DNA of 64,000 nt from Planctomycetota bacterium. Its GTDB lineage: Bacteria > Planctomycetota > UBA1135 > GCA-002686595. The position numbers and the translations under genes were made by a program. Of the stretch, positions 47,497 through 57,065 are shown one piece after another. The notes beneath the pieces are model-generated. The model ran no database searches and was not told the origin of the DNA. It saw nothing but the letters and a program-made list of their open reading frames with translations. The first letter of the stretch is position 1. Each line of letters starts with the position of its first letter. The stretch lies in the NCBI GenBank assembly GCA_020853575.1, contig JADYYP010000082.1:1-64000 (forward strand), given 5' to 3'.

Positions 47497-47595
47497 TTCC
47501 GCGGTCCGCGCTCGCGGCGCGTCCGGCCACGGCGCGCGATTCTCCGGGAACGGGCGATACCGGGTGGCCTGCCGCGCAGTCCATAATGCGCGCCC

Positions 47596-49362
47596 ATGTT
47601 GAGCGAGCTGGTGATCCGCGACCTGGCCCTGATCGAGCACGTCGAGCTCTCGCTCGGCCCGGGGCTCAACGTCATCACGGGCGAGACCGGCGCGGGCAAG
47701 AGTCTCCTGGTCGGCGCGCTCGAGCTGTTGCTCGGCACGCGGCCCAAGCCCGGGCTGGTGCGCCAGGGCGCGTCGAAATGCACCGTCGAGGGGCGTTTCG
47801 TCGTCGCCGGAGGCTCGGCGGGGGCCTCGATCGCCCGCTGGGCGCGCAAGTACGGCCCGGAGTTGCTCGACGAGTGGCGCGCGAGCGGTCCCGACGAGGA
47901 GCGCGAGCTGATCCTCGGCCGGAGCGTGGGGAACGATGGCAAGACGCGCGCGTACGTCAACGGGCGGCCGGTGACGCGCGAGGCGCTGGCCGATCTCGCG
48001 CCGCGACTGTTCGAGATCCACGGGCAGAACGAGCACCAGCGGCTGCACGATCCCTCCGAGCAGCTGCGCTTGCTCGATGGCTTCGGCAAGCTCGAGAATC
48101 AGGTCGGCGCCTACCGCATCGCGCGCGAAGCGTGGCAGCGGCTGGTCGACGAAGCGCTGCGTCTCGAGCGCGAAGCGAGCGAGCGCCGCGATCGGCTCGA
48201 CTTGGTGCGCTTTCAATTGTCGGAGCTGCAAGGCGCCGCGCCCGATCCCGAGGAGAAGACGCGGCTCGCGCCGGAGCGCGAGCTCTTGCGGCACGCCGCC
48301 AGCGTCAAGCAAGGCCTGGCGGAGGCCTTGGAGGGTCTGGCCGACGCCGACCAGGCGGCGCTCGATCGAGTGCAGCGCGCGCAGCGCTTCGTCGACGGTT
48401 GGAAGGCGCAGATCGCGGCGCTCGAAGGCGCCGGAACGGACCTGGACGCGGCGCGCGTGCACCTGGAGGACGCGGTGCGCGCGCTGCGCTCGCTCGGCGA
48501 TCGACTGGAGATCGACCCGCGGCGGCTCGAGCAGGTCGAGGAGCGCTTGGCGGAGCTCGAGCGGCTCGAGCGCAAGTACAAGACCGATGCGCAGGGCCTG
48601 ATCTCGCGGCGCGCGGAGCTCGAGGCCGAGCTCGCGCGGCTGGAGCGAGACGAGAGCAGCCAGGAGGGACTCGCCGAGCGCGTCGCCCAGGCGCGCGCCC
48701 TGGTGCTCGAGCGCGGAGGCGAGTTGCGGCGCGCTCGCAAGGCGCTGCGCGACAAGCTGGTGCCGAGAGTGGCGAAGGCGCTGAAGGATCTGGGCCTGGA
48801 GAATGCGCGCTTCGACGTCAAGTTGGGGCAGCGCGGCGAGGAAGACGGCATCAGTGCCGCGGATGCCGCCGACCGTGTGGCGCTCGAGGCCGATGCGCAG
48901 CGTTTCGGCGAGCGCGGCATGGACCGCATCGAGTTCCTGCTCGCGGCCAATCCGGGCGAGCTGCTCCAGAAGCTGCGCGCGGTCGCCTCGGGCGGAGAGA
49001 CGGCGCGCATCATGCTCGCGCTGCGCAGCGTTTTGGCCGATGCCGGAGAGGCGCGCACGCTCTTGTTCGACGAGATCGACTCGGGTGTCGGCGGTCGGCT
49101 CGGCCCGGCGGTCGGGGCGCATCTGCGCAAGCTCGGGCTGCACCATCAGGTGCTGTGCGTGACGCACTTGCCTGCGATCGCAGCCCTGGCGGCGCGCCAC
49201 CTCAAGGTGCAGAAATCCGTCGAAGGCGGTCGCACGCGGACCGAGGTCGGGGAGTTGCGCGGCGAGGCGCGCGTGCTGGAGATCGCCGACATGATCGCCG
49301 GCGGCGCCCAGCAAGAGACGGCCAAGGCCGAGGCCCGGCGACTGCTCGGTCCGAACGTGTGA
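47596..49362 (+). CDS. recN: DNA repair protein RecN
   Basis: A 588-residue SMC-like ATPase acting early at double-strand breaks. Walker A is GETGAGKS (29-36) after the standard LVIRDLALIEHVELSLGPGLNVI; a long coiled-coil middle (about 155-370) is split by a turn; the signature ASGGETARIMLALRSVL and Walker B TLLFDEIDSGVGG, with THLPAIAALA, complete the second half-site. Length fits the family. It heads the operon that continues with GTG/ATG overlaps to 56533, although its function is unrelated to those genes. Confidence 0.95.
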   Translation: MLSELVIRDLALIEHVELSLGPGLNVITGETGAGKSLLVGALELLLGTRPKPGLVRQGASKCTVEGRFVVAGGSAGASIARWARKYGPELLDEWRASGPDEERELILGRSVGNDGKTRAYVNGRPVTREALADLAPRLFEIHGQNEHQRLHDPSEQLRLLDGFGKLENQVGAYRIAREAWQRLVDEALRLEREASERRDRLDLVRFQLSELQGAAPDPEEKTRLAPERELLRHAASVKQGLAEALEGLADADQAALDRVQRAQRFVDGWKAQIAALEGAGTDLDAARVHLEDAVRALRSLGDRLEIDPRRLEQVEERLAELERLERKYKTDAQGLISRRAELEAELARLERDESSQEGLAERVAQARALVLERGGELRRARKALRDKLVPRVAKALKDLGLENARFDVKLGQRGEEDGISAADAADRVALEADAQRFGERGMDRIEFLLAANPGELLQKLRAVASGGETARIMLALRSVLADAGEARTLLFDEIDSGVGGRLGPAVGAHLRKLGLHHQVLCVTHLPAIAALAARHLKVQKSVEGGRTRTEVGELRGEARVLEIADMIAGGAQQETAKAEARRLLGPNV

Positions 49363-49925
49363 TCGCGCCGCGCGGCGCTACGCTGTTGAGCCTTCCCGCC
49401 GAGCACGAGATCTTGAGCGAGTCCGATCCCTACGCCGCGCCGCGAGCCGAGCCCGAGCCGGCGCACGAGTTCTCGCGGCGACCGCTGGCGCCGCGCTCGA
49501 TGCGGCTGCTCGCGGCGCTGCTCGATACCGCGGTCTATCTCCCGGCGACCGGCTGTCTGTTCCTGGGCAACGCGTTCGCGGTGTTCGCGTCCCACGATTC
49601 GGCCGCGCTCGATGCCCTGGGTGTGCTCGCGGTGCTCCTCGCGGGGTTGGTTGCCGCGCTGACCTTCTGCGTGCAAGTGTGGATGCTGCATCGCGGCGGG
49701 TGGACGCTCGGCAAGCGCGTGCTGGGCATGCGCATCGTGCGCACCAATGGCCAGCGCGCGGACTTGGTGCACGTGCTCGTGCTGCGCTGGATCGTGCCCA
49801 GCTTCTTGGCCTGGGTTCCGTGTTTGGGCACCACGTTCTCGCTGGTCGACGCGCTGTTCATTTTCCGCGCGGATCGGCGCTGCCTGCACGACTTGCTCGC
49901 GGACACGTCGGTGGTGATCGCGTGA
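49359..49925 (+). CDS. RDD family membrane protein 1
   Basis: A 188-residue protein. After a polar N-terminal tail rich in Glu and Pro, it has the RDD signature (APRSMRLLAALLDTAVYLP), a second hydrophobic pair (ALGVLAVLLAGLVAALTFCV), the GWTLGKRVLGMRIVRTNG motif and a last segment ending FIFRADRRCLHDLLADTSVV. RDD proteins are membrane proteins of mostly unknown or ion-transport function. GTG start overlaps the recN stop (GTGA). Confidence 0.82.
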   Translation: MIAPRGATLLSLPAEHEILSESDPYAAPRAEPEPAHEFSRRPLAPRSMRLLAALLDTAVYLPATGCLFLGNAFAVFASHDSAALDALGVLAVLLAGLVAALTFCVQVWMLHRGGWTLGKRVLGMRIVRTNGQRADLVHVLVLRWIVPSFLAWVPCLGTTFSLVDALFIFRADRRCLHDLLADTSVVIA

Positions 49926-50608
49926 GCGAGCGCATCGACACCGTGCGCACCGTGGAAGCGCCCGAGGGCGTCGAGCTGGCGCTGCACGTCGCCGGACCCT
50001 ATCCGCGCGCGTTGGCCTACGTGCTCGACTTCATGTTGCGCAACTCGATCACCTCGGTCCTGAGCGTGTTCGCGCTGGCGGGGTCGGTCGGGTGGGCCGT
50101 GATCCTGCTCACGATGTTCGTCCTGGAGTGGTTCTACCCCGTCGTGTTCGAGCTCACGATGCAGGGAGCGACTCCCGGCAAGCGCGTGCTCGGGCTGCGC
50201 GTGCTGCGCGACGACGGCACGCCGGTCGGCTGGCGCGAGTCGGTGCTGCGCAACATGCTCTCGGCTGTCGATTTCCTGCCGGGATTGTGGGGCGCGGGCT
50301 TCATCTCGATGTTGCTCAGTCGCGACGGCAAGCGCTTGGGCGATCGGGTCGCGGGGACGCTCGTGGTGTACGTCGCGCGCCACGAGACCTTGCGCAACCT
50401 GCCCGCGGCAGAGCCTTTGCATCCGCCCGTGGCGCTCACGCTCGAAGAGCAGTCGGCGCTGGTCGAGTTCGCCGCGCGCAAGCCGAGCTGGAGCGACGCG
50501 CGCGCAGCGGAATTGGCTGGCCACCTGGCGGGCGTGACCGGCGAGAGCGGCGCGGCGGGCGTCGACAAGTTGCTCGGGCTCGCGGTGTGGGTGGAGGGCG
50601 GGCGGTGA
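49922..50608 (+). CDS. RDD family membrane protein 2
   Basis: A 228-residue paralogue of the preceding protein: PRALAYVLDFMLRNSI, a long hydrophobic stretch (SVLSVFALAGSVGWAVILLTMFVLEWFYPVVF), the motif GATPGKRVLGLRVLRDDG and DGKRLGDRVAGTLVVYV. A polar C-terminal tail of about 70 residues is predicted to be cytoplasmic. Starts with GTG in a GTGA overlap with the first RDD gene. RDD pairs next to SpoIIM, MoxR and DUF58 genes occur in many phyla; the shared role is unknown. Confidence 0.82.
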   Translation: MSERIDTVRTVEAPEGVELALHVAGPYPRALAYVLDFMLRNSITSVLSVFALAGSVGWAVILLTMFVLEWFYPVVFELTMQGATPGKRVLGLRVLRDDGTPVGWRESVLRNMLSAVDFLPGLWGAGFISMLLSRDGKRLGDRVAGTLVVYVARHETLRNLPAAEPLHPPVALTLEEQSALVEFAARKPSWSDARAAELAGHLAGVTGESGAAGVDKLLGLAVWVEGGR

Positions 50609-51588
50609 AGCGCGAGCCGTTCGTCGCCGCGCGCGAGGCGCGCTGGAAGGCGCTCGAGCAGCTGCTCGAGTCCCTGGCGAAGCCCAAGCTGCGGCGCGCG
50701 GAGCACGCCGACGTGGCCCAATTCCCGCGCTGGTATCGCCAGGTTTGCCAGGACCTCGCATTGGCGCGCCGGCGCATGTACGGACGTGAGCTCGCCTTGC
50801 GGCTCAACCACATCGCGCTGGCCGGACGCGACCAGCTCTACAAGGCGCCGGTGCGGACGCTGGCCGAGGTGACCGAGTTCGCGGCCCGCGGCTTCCCGCG
50901 CCTGGTGCGCAGCGAGGCCAAGCTGTTGTGGGTCTCGACGGCCGTGTTCCTCGTGCCGGCCTTGATCGTCGGCTCGATCGCGATGGTTCGGCCCGACCTC
51001 CTGTACGCGATCGTCGACATCGAGTCGCTGCAGGAAGCCGAGCGGATGTACGACCCCGACAGCCGAACGATCGAGGACGCGCGCGACGCCAGCGGCAACG
51101 TCGCGATGTTCGCGTTCTACGTGAAGCACAACGTCGGCATCGACTTCCAGATCTTCGCTGGCGGCCTGCCCTTCGGCCTGGGCTCGATCCTGTTCCTGGC
51201 GCTCAACGGCGTGCACTTGGGCGCGATCGTCGGCCACTTCCTGACCATCGGGTACGAGCGCACGCTGTTCCCGTTCGTCGTCGGTCACAGCTCGTTCGAG
51301 TTGACGGCGATGCTGATCGCGGGCGTCGCCGGGCTGCGCCTGGGCGCGGTGCTCGTCGCGCCCGGTCGCCGTTCACGGCGGCGAGCGCTGATCGACATCG
51401 GGCCGCACTGTCTGAAGCTCGCGCTCGGCGCGGGGGCGATGACCGTGCTCGCGGCTTTCATCGAGGGGTTCTGGTCGGCTCAACCGCTGCCGCCGTCGGT
51501 CAAGTACGCCGTGGGAGCGGTGCTGTGGTCGCTGGTCGTCGTGTACTTGGTCTTCGCGGGGCGCAGCGGTGAATCTCGAACGCGTTAG
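50605..51588 (+). CDS. Stage II sporulation protein M-like (SpoIIM/DUF95) membrane protein
   Basis: A 327-residue protein. The N-terminal 100 residues are helical and basic (WRQVCQDLALARRRMYGRELALRLNHIAL-type stretch), as in the non-sporulation branch of DUF95. Membrane segments follow (LLWVSTAVFLVPALIVGSIAM, GSILFLALNGVHLGAIVGHF, TAMLIAGVAGLRLGAVLVA and two later ones), with the conserved HSSFELTAM and the AFYVKHNVGID region. Not evidence of sporulation. GTG start in a GTGA overlap; its end overlaps the next gene by 20 bases. Confidence 0.85.
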   Translation: MKREPFVAAREARWKALEQLLESLAKPKLRRAEHADVAQFPRWYRQVCQDLALARRRMYGRELALRLNHIALAGRDQLYKAPVRTLAEVTEFAARGFPRLVRSEAKLLWVSTAVFLVPALIVGSIAMVRPDLLYAIVDIESLQEAERMYDPDSRTIEDARDASGNVAMFAFYVKHNVGIDFQIFAGGLPFGLGSILFLALNGVHLGAIVGHFLTIGYERTLFPFVVGHSSFELTAMLIAGVAGLRLGAVLVAPGRRSRRRALIDIGPHCLKLALGAGAMTVLAAFIEGFWSAQPLPPSVKYAVGAVLWSLVVVYLVFAGRSGESRTR

Positions 51589-53101
51589 CGCGGTGCTGCG
51601 ACCGCGCGCCGGATTCGAAGCCGCCGACCTCGGTCTGGCGCTGTTGCGCTCGTTCGCCGCGCCCGTCGCCTCCGCCTGGCTCGTGGCGGTCGTGCCGGTG
51701 TGCGTGCTGGTGCTGTTCTTCCTCGATCTCGACCTGTGGCTGGCGATCTTGCTCCTGTGGTGGCTGAAGCCCGTGTTCGAGCGCGTTCCGGTGCTCGTGC
51801 TCTCGCGTGCACTGTTCGGAGCAGCACCGACCTTGCAGGAGACGCTGCGCGAGTTGCCGCGGCTCTACGGCTCGCGCTTGCCGCTGGCGTTGTTCGTGCA
51901 GCGCTTCCATCCGCTGCGCGGCATGCTGCAGCCGGTCGCGCTGCTCGAGGGCTCGAGCGGCGCGGTGCGCGCCCGTCGCGAGGCGCTGTTGTTGCGCGAG
52001 GGGCGCGGCACGGCGCTGGCGCTCGGTGTGCTGCATTTCCTGTTGGAGTGGTCGCTCGCGCTGCAATTGCTGCTCTTGATCGTGTTCTTCACGCCCGCGG
52101 AGCTCTTGCCCGACCTGCAGCCGCTGAGCGATCGCGAGTGGGCCAAGCTGGACTTCGGGTGGTTGACGAGCGCCTTGCGCTGGGCTTGGCTCGCGAGCTA
52201 CTCGTTGACCGGACCGGCGCACGCCGCCAGCGGGTTCGCGCTCTACATCAACCGTCGCATGCATCTCGAAGGCTGGGACATCGAGATCGTCTTCCGGCGT
52301 CTGGCCGAGCGCTCTCGCCGCGGCGCGCAACGATTCGTGGGAGCCTTGGCGCTGGTGTTCGCGCTGGCGACGACGTTCGCGACGCACGCATCCGCTGGCC
52401 AGGGCGAACCGCTCGACGCCAGTGGGGGCAGCGAAGTCGCGCGCCCGCTCGCAACGGACGCGGAACAGGCCGGTGTCGGCTCAGGCGAACGCGATCCCGC
52501 CGAGGTCGCCGCGGAGGTGCTCGCGGACCCCGACTTCGACACCTCGCGCAAGCACCGCGGATTGCGCTGGCGCGGCGACTTGGGACTCCGCGGAGGCTCC
52601 GGGTTCGAGGCGCTCGCGATGATCGTGCAGGTCGTCGGTTGGACGATCCTGGCGGCACTCTTGACCGCGGTCGTGGTGTTGACGTTGCGCGCCATCGGTT
52701 GGATCGAGTGGAAGCGCTCGGGAGCCGACGAGCGCGCGCGCGAGCAGCCGACACATCTGTTCGGGCTCGATCTGCGGCCGCAGTCGCTGCCCCAGGACAT
52801 CGGCGCCGCCGCGCTGGCCTTGTGGCGCGCTGGCGACGCGGTGGGCGCGATGGGGCTCTTGTACCGCGCGGCGATCTCGCGCTTGGTCGAGTTCGAAGCG
52901 CTCGAGCTGGAGAAGAGCGACACCGAGAGCGATTGCCTGCGGCGCGCGCAGAAGCTCGGTGAAGGCACGCGGCTGGTCTACTTCCGCGAGGTCACGCGAG
53001 CTTGGCTGGTGTGCGCCTACTCACCAAAGCGGCCGAGCGACGAGGCGGCCCAGGCCCTGTGCACGCGCTGGGCCGAAGAGTTCGAGCGGAGGACCGCGTG
53101 A
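51569..53101 (+). CDS. DUF4129-domain membrane protein
   Basis: A 510-residue protein with several membrane segments in the first 280 residues (VASAWLVAVVPVCVLVLFFLDLDL, LAILLLWWLKPVF, LALQLLLLIVFF, FVGALALVFALATTFA), an external acidic linker, a further segment (VGWTILAALLTAVVVLTL), and a cytoplasmic DUF4129 region about 420-510 (LWRAGDAVGAMGLLYRAAISRLVEF, CLRRAQKL, VTRAWLVCAYS). DUF4129 is usually found with DUF4350, MoxR and DUF58, as here. GTG start 20 bases before the upstream stop. Confidence 0.82.
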   Translation: MNLERVSAVLRPRAGFEAADLGLALLRSFAAPVASAWLVAVVPVCVLVLFFLDLDLWLAILLLWWLKPVFERVPVLVLSRALFGAAPTLQETLRELPRLYGSRLPLALFVQRFHPLRGMLQPVALLEGSSGAVRARREALLLREGRGTALALGVLHFLLEWSLALQLLLLIVFFTPAELLPDLQPLSDREWAKLDFGWLTSALRWAWLASYSLTGPAHAASGFALYINRRMHLEGWDIEIVFRRLAERSRRGAQRFVGALALVFALATTFATHASAGQGEPLDASGGSEVARPLATDAEQAGVGSGERDPAEVAAEVLADPDFDTSRKHRGLRWRGDLGLRGGSGFEALAMIVQVVGWTILAALLTAVVVLTLRAIGWIEWKRSGADERAREQPTHLFGLDLRPQSLPQDIGAAALALWRAGDAVGAMGLLYRAAISRLVEFEALELEKSDTESDCLRRAQKLGEGTRLVYFREVTRAWLVCAYSPKRPSDEAAQALCTRWAEEFERRTA

Positions 53102-54243
53102 AGGCGTCGACCGCGCGTTGGTGGATCGCGGCGCTCGTGCTCGCGGTGGCGGCGCTGGTGGCGTTGCTCGGACCGCTGGTGTTCGAGCTGGTCGACGAGA
53201 CCGAGGACATCGGCTACCGCGGCGAGGCGGCGCGCAATCCACTGCTGGCGGCCGAACGACTGCTGACGCGCATGGGCATGCGAGCCTCGAGCTCGCCCGC
53301 GCTCGGTCCGCTGCCCGACGTGGACTCGTGTCTGTTCCTGCGCGACAGCGGGCGCTTCATGTCGCGCGACACGGCGGCACGGCTGCTGGAATGGTGCGAG
53401 CGCGGCGGCCATCTGATCGCACTGTTTCCCGGCGACCTCCCGTTCCAGGAGTCGATCGAGGACGACCTCGAGGAGGGGCGCTTCGTGATGCCGCTGGCGG
53501 ACGCGCTCGGCATCGCGTGCGTGCTCGACGACACCTCCGGGGAAATCGAGAGCCTGGACCTCGACCAGGGTCCGCTCGCGCTGCGCTTGCCCGGTCGCTT
53601 CGTGTTCGAGGACCTCGAGAGCGCCGCCGACATCGTCGTGGGCGATCCGCTGCGCGCGCGCCTGCTCAGCGTGCCGCGCGGACTGGGGCGCGTGACGTTG
53701 GTCGCCGACGATCGTTGGGCGACGAATGCCGAGCTCGGCGAGCACGATCATGCGCGCGCGTTGTGGCAGCTCGCGACGCTCGAGGGGCAGCGCGAGCGCG
53801 CGCTGGTGATCTTCGGCGAGCGCGCCGCGGGCCTGTTCTCGCTCGTGTGGGAGCATGGCTGGCCATTCGTCGTCTCGGGGCTCTTGGCGCTGGCGCTGGC
53901 ATTGTGGCGCGCCGCGGCGCGCTTCGGTCCGCTCCTGCCCGAGCTCTCCACCGACCGGCGCGACTTCTCCGAGCACGTCGTGGCCGCGGGCGGCTTCCTG
54001 TGGCGTCACCGCGCCAGCGCCACGCTGCTGGCCGCGCCGCGCGAGGAACTGCGCCGGCGCATCCAACTCACACGCCCCGACTGGAGCGAGTTGCCGGCGA
54101 GCGAGCTCGCGGCCCACCTCGCACCACTCGCGGCCTTCGACGAAGCGCGCGTGCGGCGCGCGCTCGAGCTCCACGAGACCGACCAGGCGGCGGAGTTCGT
54201 CGCCGTCGTCCGCGATCTGCAGGAACTGAGGAAAGCCCTATGA
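53098..54243 (+). CDS. DUF4350 family membrane protein
   Basis: A 381-residue protein: an N-terminal anchor (WWIAALVLAVAALVALLGPLVF), a Rossmann-like outer domain in which AAERLLTRMGMRASSS and SRDTAARLLEWCERGGHLIAL fit DUF4350, and a second membrane segment (FVVSGLLALALALWRAAARFG), then a helical tail. GTG start in a GTGA overlap, preceded by GGAGG. Encoded with the DUF4129 and MoxR genes; no enzymatic role is known. Confidence 0.82.
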   Translation: MKASTARWWIAALVLAVAALVALLGPLVFELVDETEDIGYRGEAARNPLLAAERLLTRMGMRASSSPALGPLPDVDSCLFLRDSGRFMSRDTAARLLEWCERGGHLIALFPGDLPFQESIEDDLEEGRFVMPLADALGIACVLDDTSGEIESLDLDQGPLALRLPGRFVFEDLESAADIVVGDPLRARLLSVPRGLGRVTLVADDRWATNAELGEHDHARALWQLATLEGQRERALVIFGERAAGLFSLVWEHGWPFVVSGLLALALALWRAAARFGPLLPELSTDRRDFSEHVVAAGGFLWRHRASATLLAAPREELRRRIQLTRPDWSELPASELAAHLAPLAAFDEARVRRALELHETDQAAEFVAVVRDLQELRKAL

Positions 54244-55232
54244 CGGAGATGGACATGCAAGCCTCGAGCGAGGCCGAAGTCGCGCGCGCCACCGAGCGAG
54301 TGGCGCAGATGCGCGAGCAGATCTCGCGGGTGGTGATCGGCCAGCGCGACGAGGTCGACCAGGTGCTCTTGGCGTTCCTCGCCGCCGGTCACGTGTTGAT
54401 CGAGGGCGTGCCCGGCTTGGGCAAGACCTTGCTCGTGCTGGCGCTCGCGCGCACCTTCGGCGGCAAGTTCTCGCGCGTGCAGTTCACGCCGGACCTGATG
54501 CCGAGCGACGTCACCGGCCACGTCGTGTTCGACGGGGGCTCGAACAGCTTCCGGCTGCGGCGCGGGCCGGCCTTCACCAACCTGCTGCTCGCGGACGAGA
54601 TCAATCGCGCGTCGGCCAAGACCCAGGCGGCACTGCTGGAGGTGATGCAGGAGGGGCAGATCACGATCGAGGGCGAGGCCTCGAAGCTCGCGCCACCGTT
54701 CATGACACTCGCCACGCAGAATCCGATCGAGCAGGAGGGTACGTACCCGCTGCCCGAGGCGCAGCTCGATCGCTTCCTGCTCAAGATCGTCGTCGACTAT
54801 CCGTCGCTCGAGGAGGAGTCGCGCATCGTCGAACTCGTCACCACCGGCCACGTGGGCGATCAGCTCGAGGTCAGCTCGGTCGAGCGCGTCATGTCGCCGG
54901 AGGACGTGCTCGAGCTGCAGCGCGTCGTCGCGCGTTCCATGGTCGTGCCGCGCGTGCGCGAGTACGCCGTGCGCATCGTGCGCGAGACGCGCACCTGGCG
55001 CGGCGTCGCGATGGGTGCCGGCCCCCGCGGCGGCATCGCCCTGATCCGGGTGGCGCGCGCGCGGGCCCTGCTCGAAGGCCGCGGTTTCGTCACGCCCGAC
55101 GACGTCAAGTCCGTCGCACTGCCGGTGCTACGCCACCGGCTGACGCTCGCTCCGGAGCTCGAGCTCGAGGGCGTCACCAGCGATTCCGTGCTGGGCTCGA
55201 TCCTCCAGAAGGTCGAAGCGCCGCGCGAATGA
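54240..55232 (+). CDS. MoxR-family AAA+ ATPase
   Basis: A 330-residue AAA+ chaperone-like ATPase. Walker A GVPGLGKT, the FTPDLMPSDVTGH segment, Walker B LLLADEINRASAKTQAALLEVMQE, sensor 1 TLATQNPIEQEGTYPLPEAQLDRF and the C-terminal lid PRGGIALIRVARARALLEGR are all present. MoxR proteins remodel or insert metal into partner proteins, often those with VWA domains; the DUF58 gene next door encodes such a partner. ATG overlaps the upstream stop (ATGA). Confidence 0.93.
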   Translation: MTEMDMQASSEAEVARATERVAQMREQISRVVIGQRDEVDQVLLAFLAAGHVLIEGVPGLGKTLLVLALARTFGGKFSRVQFTPDLMPSDVTGHVVFDGGSNSFRLRRGPAFTNLLLADEINRASAKTQAALLEVMQEGQITIEGEASKLAPPFMTLATQNPIEQEGTYPLPEAQLDRFLLKIVVDYPSLEEESRIVELVTTGHVGDQLEVSSVERVMSPEDVLELQRVVARSMVVPRVREYAVRIVRETRTWRGVAMGAGPRGGIALIRVARARALLEGRGFVTPDDVKSVALPVLRHRLTLAPELELEGVTSDSVLGSILQKVEAPRE

Positions 55233-56533
55233 GCCCGACGCGCCGCGCGCTCGCGGGGGCCTGCGCCTGGGCGGCGCTGGGACTCGCCGCATGCTTCGTC
55301 CCGCTGCTGGTGGCAGCCTGGGCCTGGGCCGGTGGCGTGTTCCTCGCGCTGGCGCTGGTCGACGCGCTGCGCGTGTTGCGCCGCGCGCCGCTTCAAGTGC
55401 AGCGTTCCCATGCCCACTCGCTCGCGCTCGGTGCCTGGACCACGGTGCGCGTACGCCTGCTCAACCCCAGCGGCGCCAGCGAGCGCGTCGAGCTCTTCGA
55501 CGGCTACCCCGAGCGCACCGAGTGCGAGGGCTTGCCGCGCACGTGCGTCGTTCCCGCCGGGCAAGGGTTGGAGCTCACCTACCGCATGCGCGCGGTGCGC
55601 CGCGGAGAGGGGCTCTTCCGCCCCTGCGAGGTGCTGCGCGGCTCACCCTGGCGCTTGTGGGTGAAGCGCGAGCTGGCGCGCGTTCCAGGCAGCGTGCGCA
55701 TCTACCCCAACTTCGCGTCGATCGCGGGATTCACGCTGCACGCGCTCGAGAACCGCATCCAGTTGATGGGCATCCGCCGCCGTCAGCGTCGCGGCGAAGG
55801 TCTCGAGTTCCGCCAACTGCGCGACTACCAGCAGGGCGACATGCTGCGCCAGATCGATTGGAAGGCGACCTCGCGGCGCGGCAAGCCGATCTCGCGCGAG
55901 TACCAGGAGGAGCGCGACCAGCAGGTGCTTTTCCTGCTCGACTGCGGCCGGCGGATGCGCGCGCTCGACGGCGAAACGGCGCACTTCGACCACTGCCTGA
56001 ACGCGCTGTTACTCGTGGCCTACGTCGCGCTGCGCCAGGGCGATTCGGTGTCGCTCCTGACCTTTGGCGGCGTCGATCGGCGCCTGCCGCCGGTCAAGGG
56101 CAAGCAGAGCATGAGCACGCTGCTCAACGCCGTGTACGACCTGGAAACCACGCTCGAGCCGCCCGACTTCGTCGAGGCCGCCGCGCGGCTCAAGGCGTTC
56201 CAGCAGCGCCGTTCGCTGGTGATCGTGCTCACCAACCAGCGCGACGAGGACGAGGCCGATCTGCGTCCGGCGCTCGAGCTCCTGCGCCGCAGGCACCTGG
56301 TGGTGCTCGCCAGCCTGCGCGAGGTGCAGGTCGAGCGCCTGCTCGAGAAGGGCATCCAGGGGCACGCGGACGCGCTCGAGGTGTGCGCGGCCCTCGACTA
56401 CGTCCGTGCGCGGCGCACGTCGCTCGAGCGCCTTTCGGGGCGCGGCGTGATCACCATGGACATCCCGCCCGCGGAGCTGGCCGTCGCGCTCGCCGAGAAG
56501 TACCTCGAGATCAAGCGCGCCGGGCGGCTGTGA
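55229..56533 (+). CDS. DUF58 (VWA-like) membrane protein
   Basis: A 434-residue protein with two N-terminal membrane segments (ACAWAALGLAACFVPLLVAAWAWAGGVFL), an Ig-like outer stretch, and the DUF58 core: RRQRRGEGLEFRQLRDYQQGDMLRQIDWKATSRRGK, then a VWA-like domain starting VLFLLDCGRRMRA, in which the metal-site DxSxS is altered to DCGRR. Likely substrate of the MoxR ATPase. ATG overlaps the moxR stop; it is the last gene of the recN operon. Confidence 0.9.
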   Translation: MSPTRRALAGACAWAALGLAACFVPLLVAAWAWAGGVFLALALVDALRVLRRAPLQVQRSHAHSLALGAWTTVRVRLLNPSGASERVELFDGYPERTECEGLPRTCVVPAGQGLELTYRMRAVRRGEGLFRPCEVLRGSPWRLWVKRELARVPGSVRIYPNFASIAGFTLHALENRIQLMGIRRRQRRGEGLEFRQLRDYQQGDMLRQIDWKATSRRGKPISREYQEERDQQVLFLLDCGRRMRALDGETAHFDHCLNALLLVAYVALRQGDSVSLLTFGGVDRRLPPVKGKQSMSTLLNAVYDLETTLEPPDFVEAAARLKAFQQRRSLVIVLTNQRDEDEADLRPALELLRRRHLVVLASLREVQVERLLEKGIQGHADALEVCAALDYVRARRTSLERLSGRGVITMDIPPAELAVALAEKYLEIKRAGRL

Positions 56534-56642
56534 GCTGGCCCGCGGGACTCGCCAGCGGCGGCTCTGCGTGCTCTGGCGCGCGAGCAGTGACGATGCAAGA
56601 ATGCGCGCGTTCGACCGCCGTTTTCGTTCGTCGAGGTAGGGG

Positions 56643-57065
56643 ATGAAGTCTTTCCGTACGAGTGCTTGGTCACTGGTCGTCGTGTTGGGGATTCTCGCGC
56701 CGTCGTGCGCCTGGGTCGGGGCCGCCGCGCGCGGTGGCAAGGCACGCACCACGGTGACCGTGCCGGCCGCGCAGCAAGGCGCGTTCGAAGTGCAGATCGT
56801 CGAGGCCTCGGTCGATCGCTACAGCGAGTCCGCCATTCGCGCGCTCGAGGCGCACGATTGGGCCAAGGCCGCGACGGCGTTCGAGAGTGCCCTGCTGACC
56901 GCGCCCGACAGCGCGTCCTCGCATTTCGGCCTGGGAATCGCGCTCGAGATGACGGGCAAGATCGACGAAGCGCTGGGCCACTACGAGCGCGCGATCAAGT
57001 TCGGCGGCGCCAACCCCGAGTACAAGCTGGCCATCGAGCGCGCGCACGCCAAGCTCGGTCGCTGA
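56643..57065 (+). CDS. Small exported TPR protein
   Basis: A 140-residue protein with an N-terminal signal region (SAWSLVVVLGILAPSCAWVG; the Cys could be lipidated, though the lipobox is atypical) and one complete TPR pair plus flanking helices: IRALEAHDWAKAATAFESALLTAPDSASSHFGLGIAL and GKIDEALGHYERAIKFGG. A strong terminator follows 170 bases downstream. Role unknown; possibly a scaffold. Confidence 0.75.
   Translation: MKSFRTSAWSLVVVLGILAPSCAWVGAAARGGKARTTVTVPAAQQGAFEVQIVEASVDRYSESAIRALEAHDWAKAATAFESALLTAPDSASSHFGLGIALEMTGKIDEALGHYERAIKFGGANPEYKLAIERAHAKLGR

Noticed and set aside
50605..51588. SpoIIM as evidence of sporulation
   Set aside because: This DUF95 branch occurs widely in non-sporulating bacteria beside RDD and MoxR genes.
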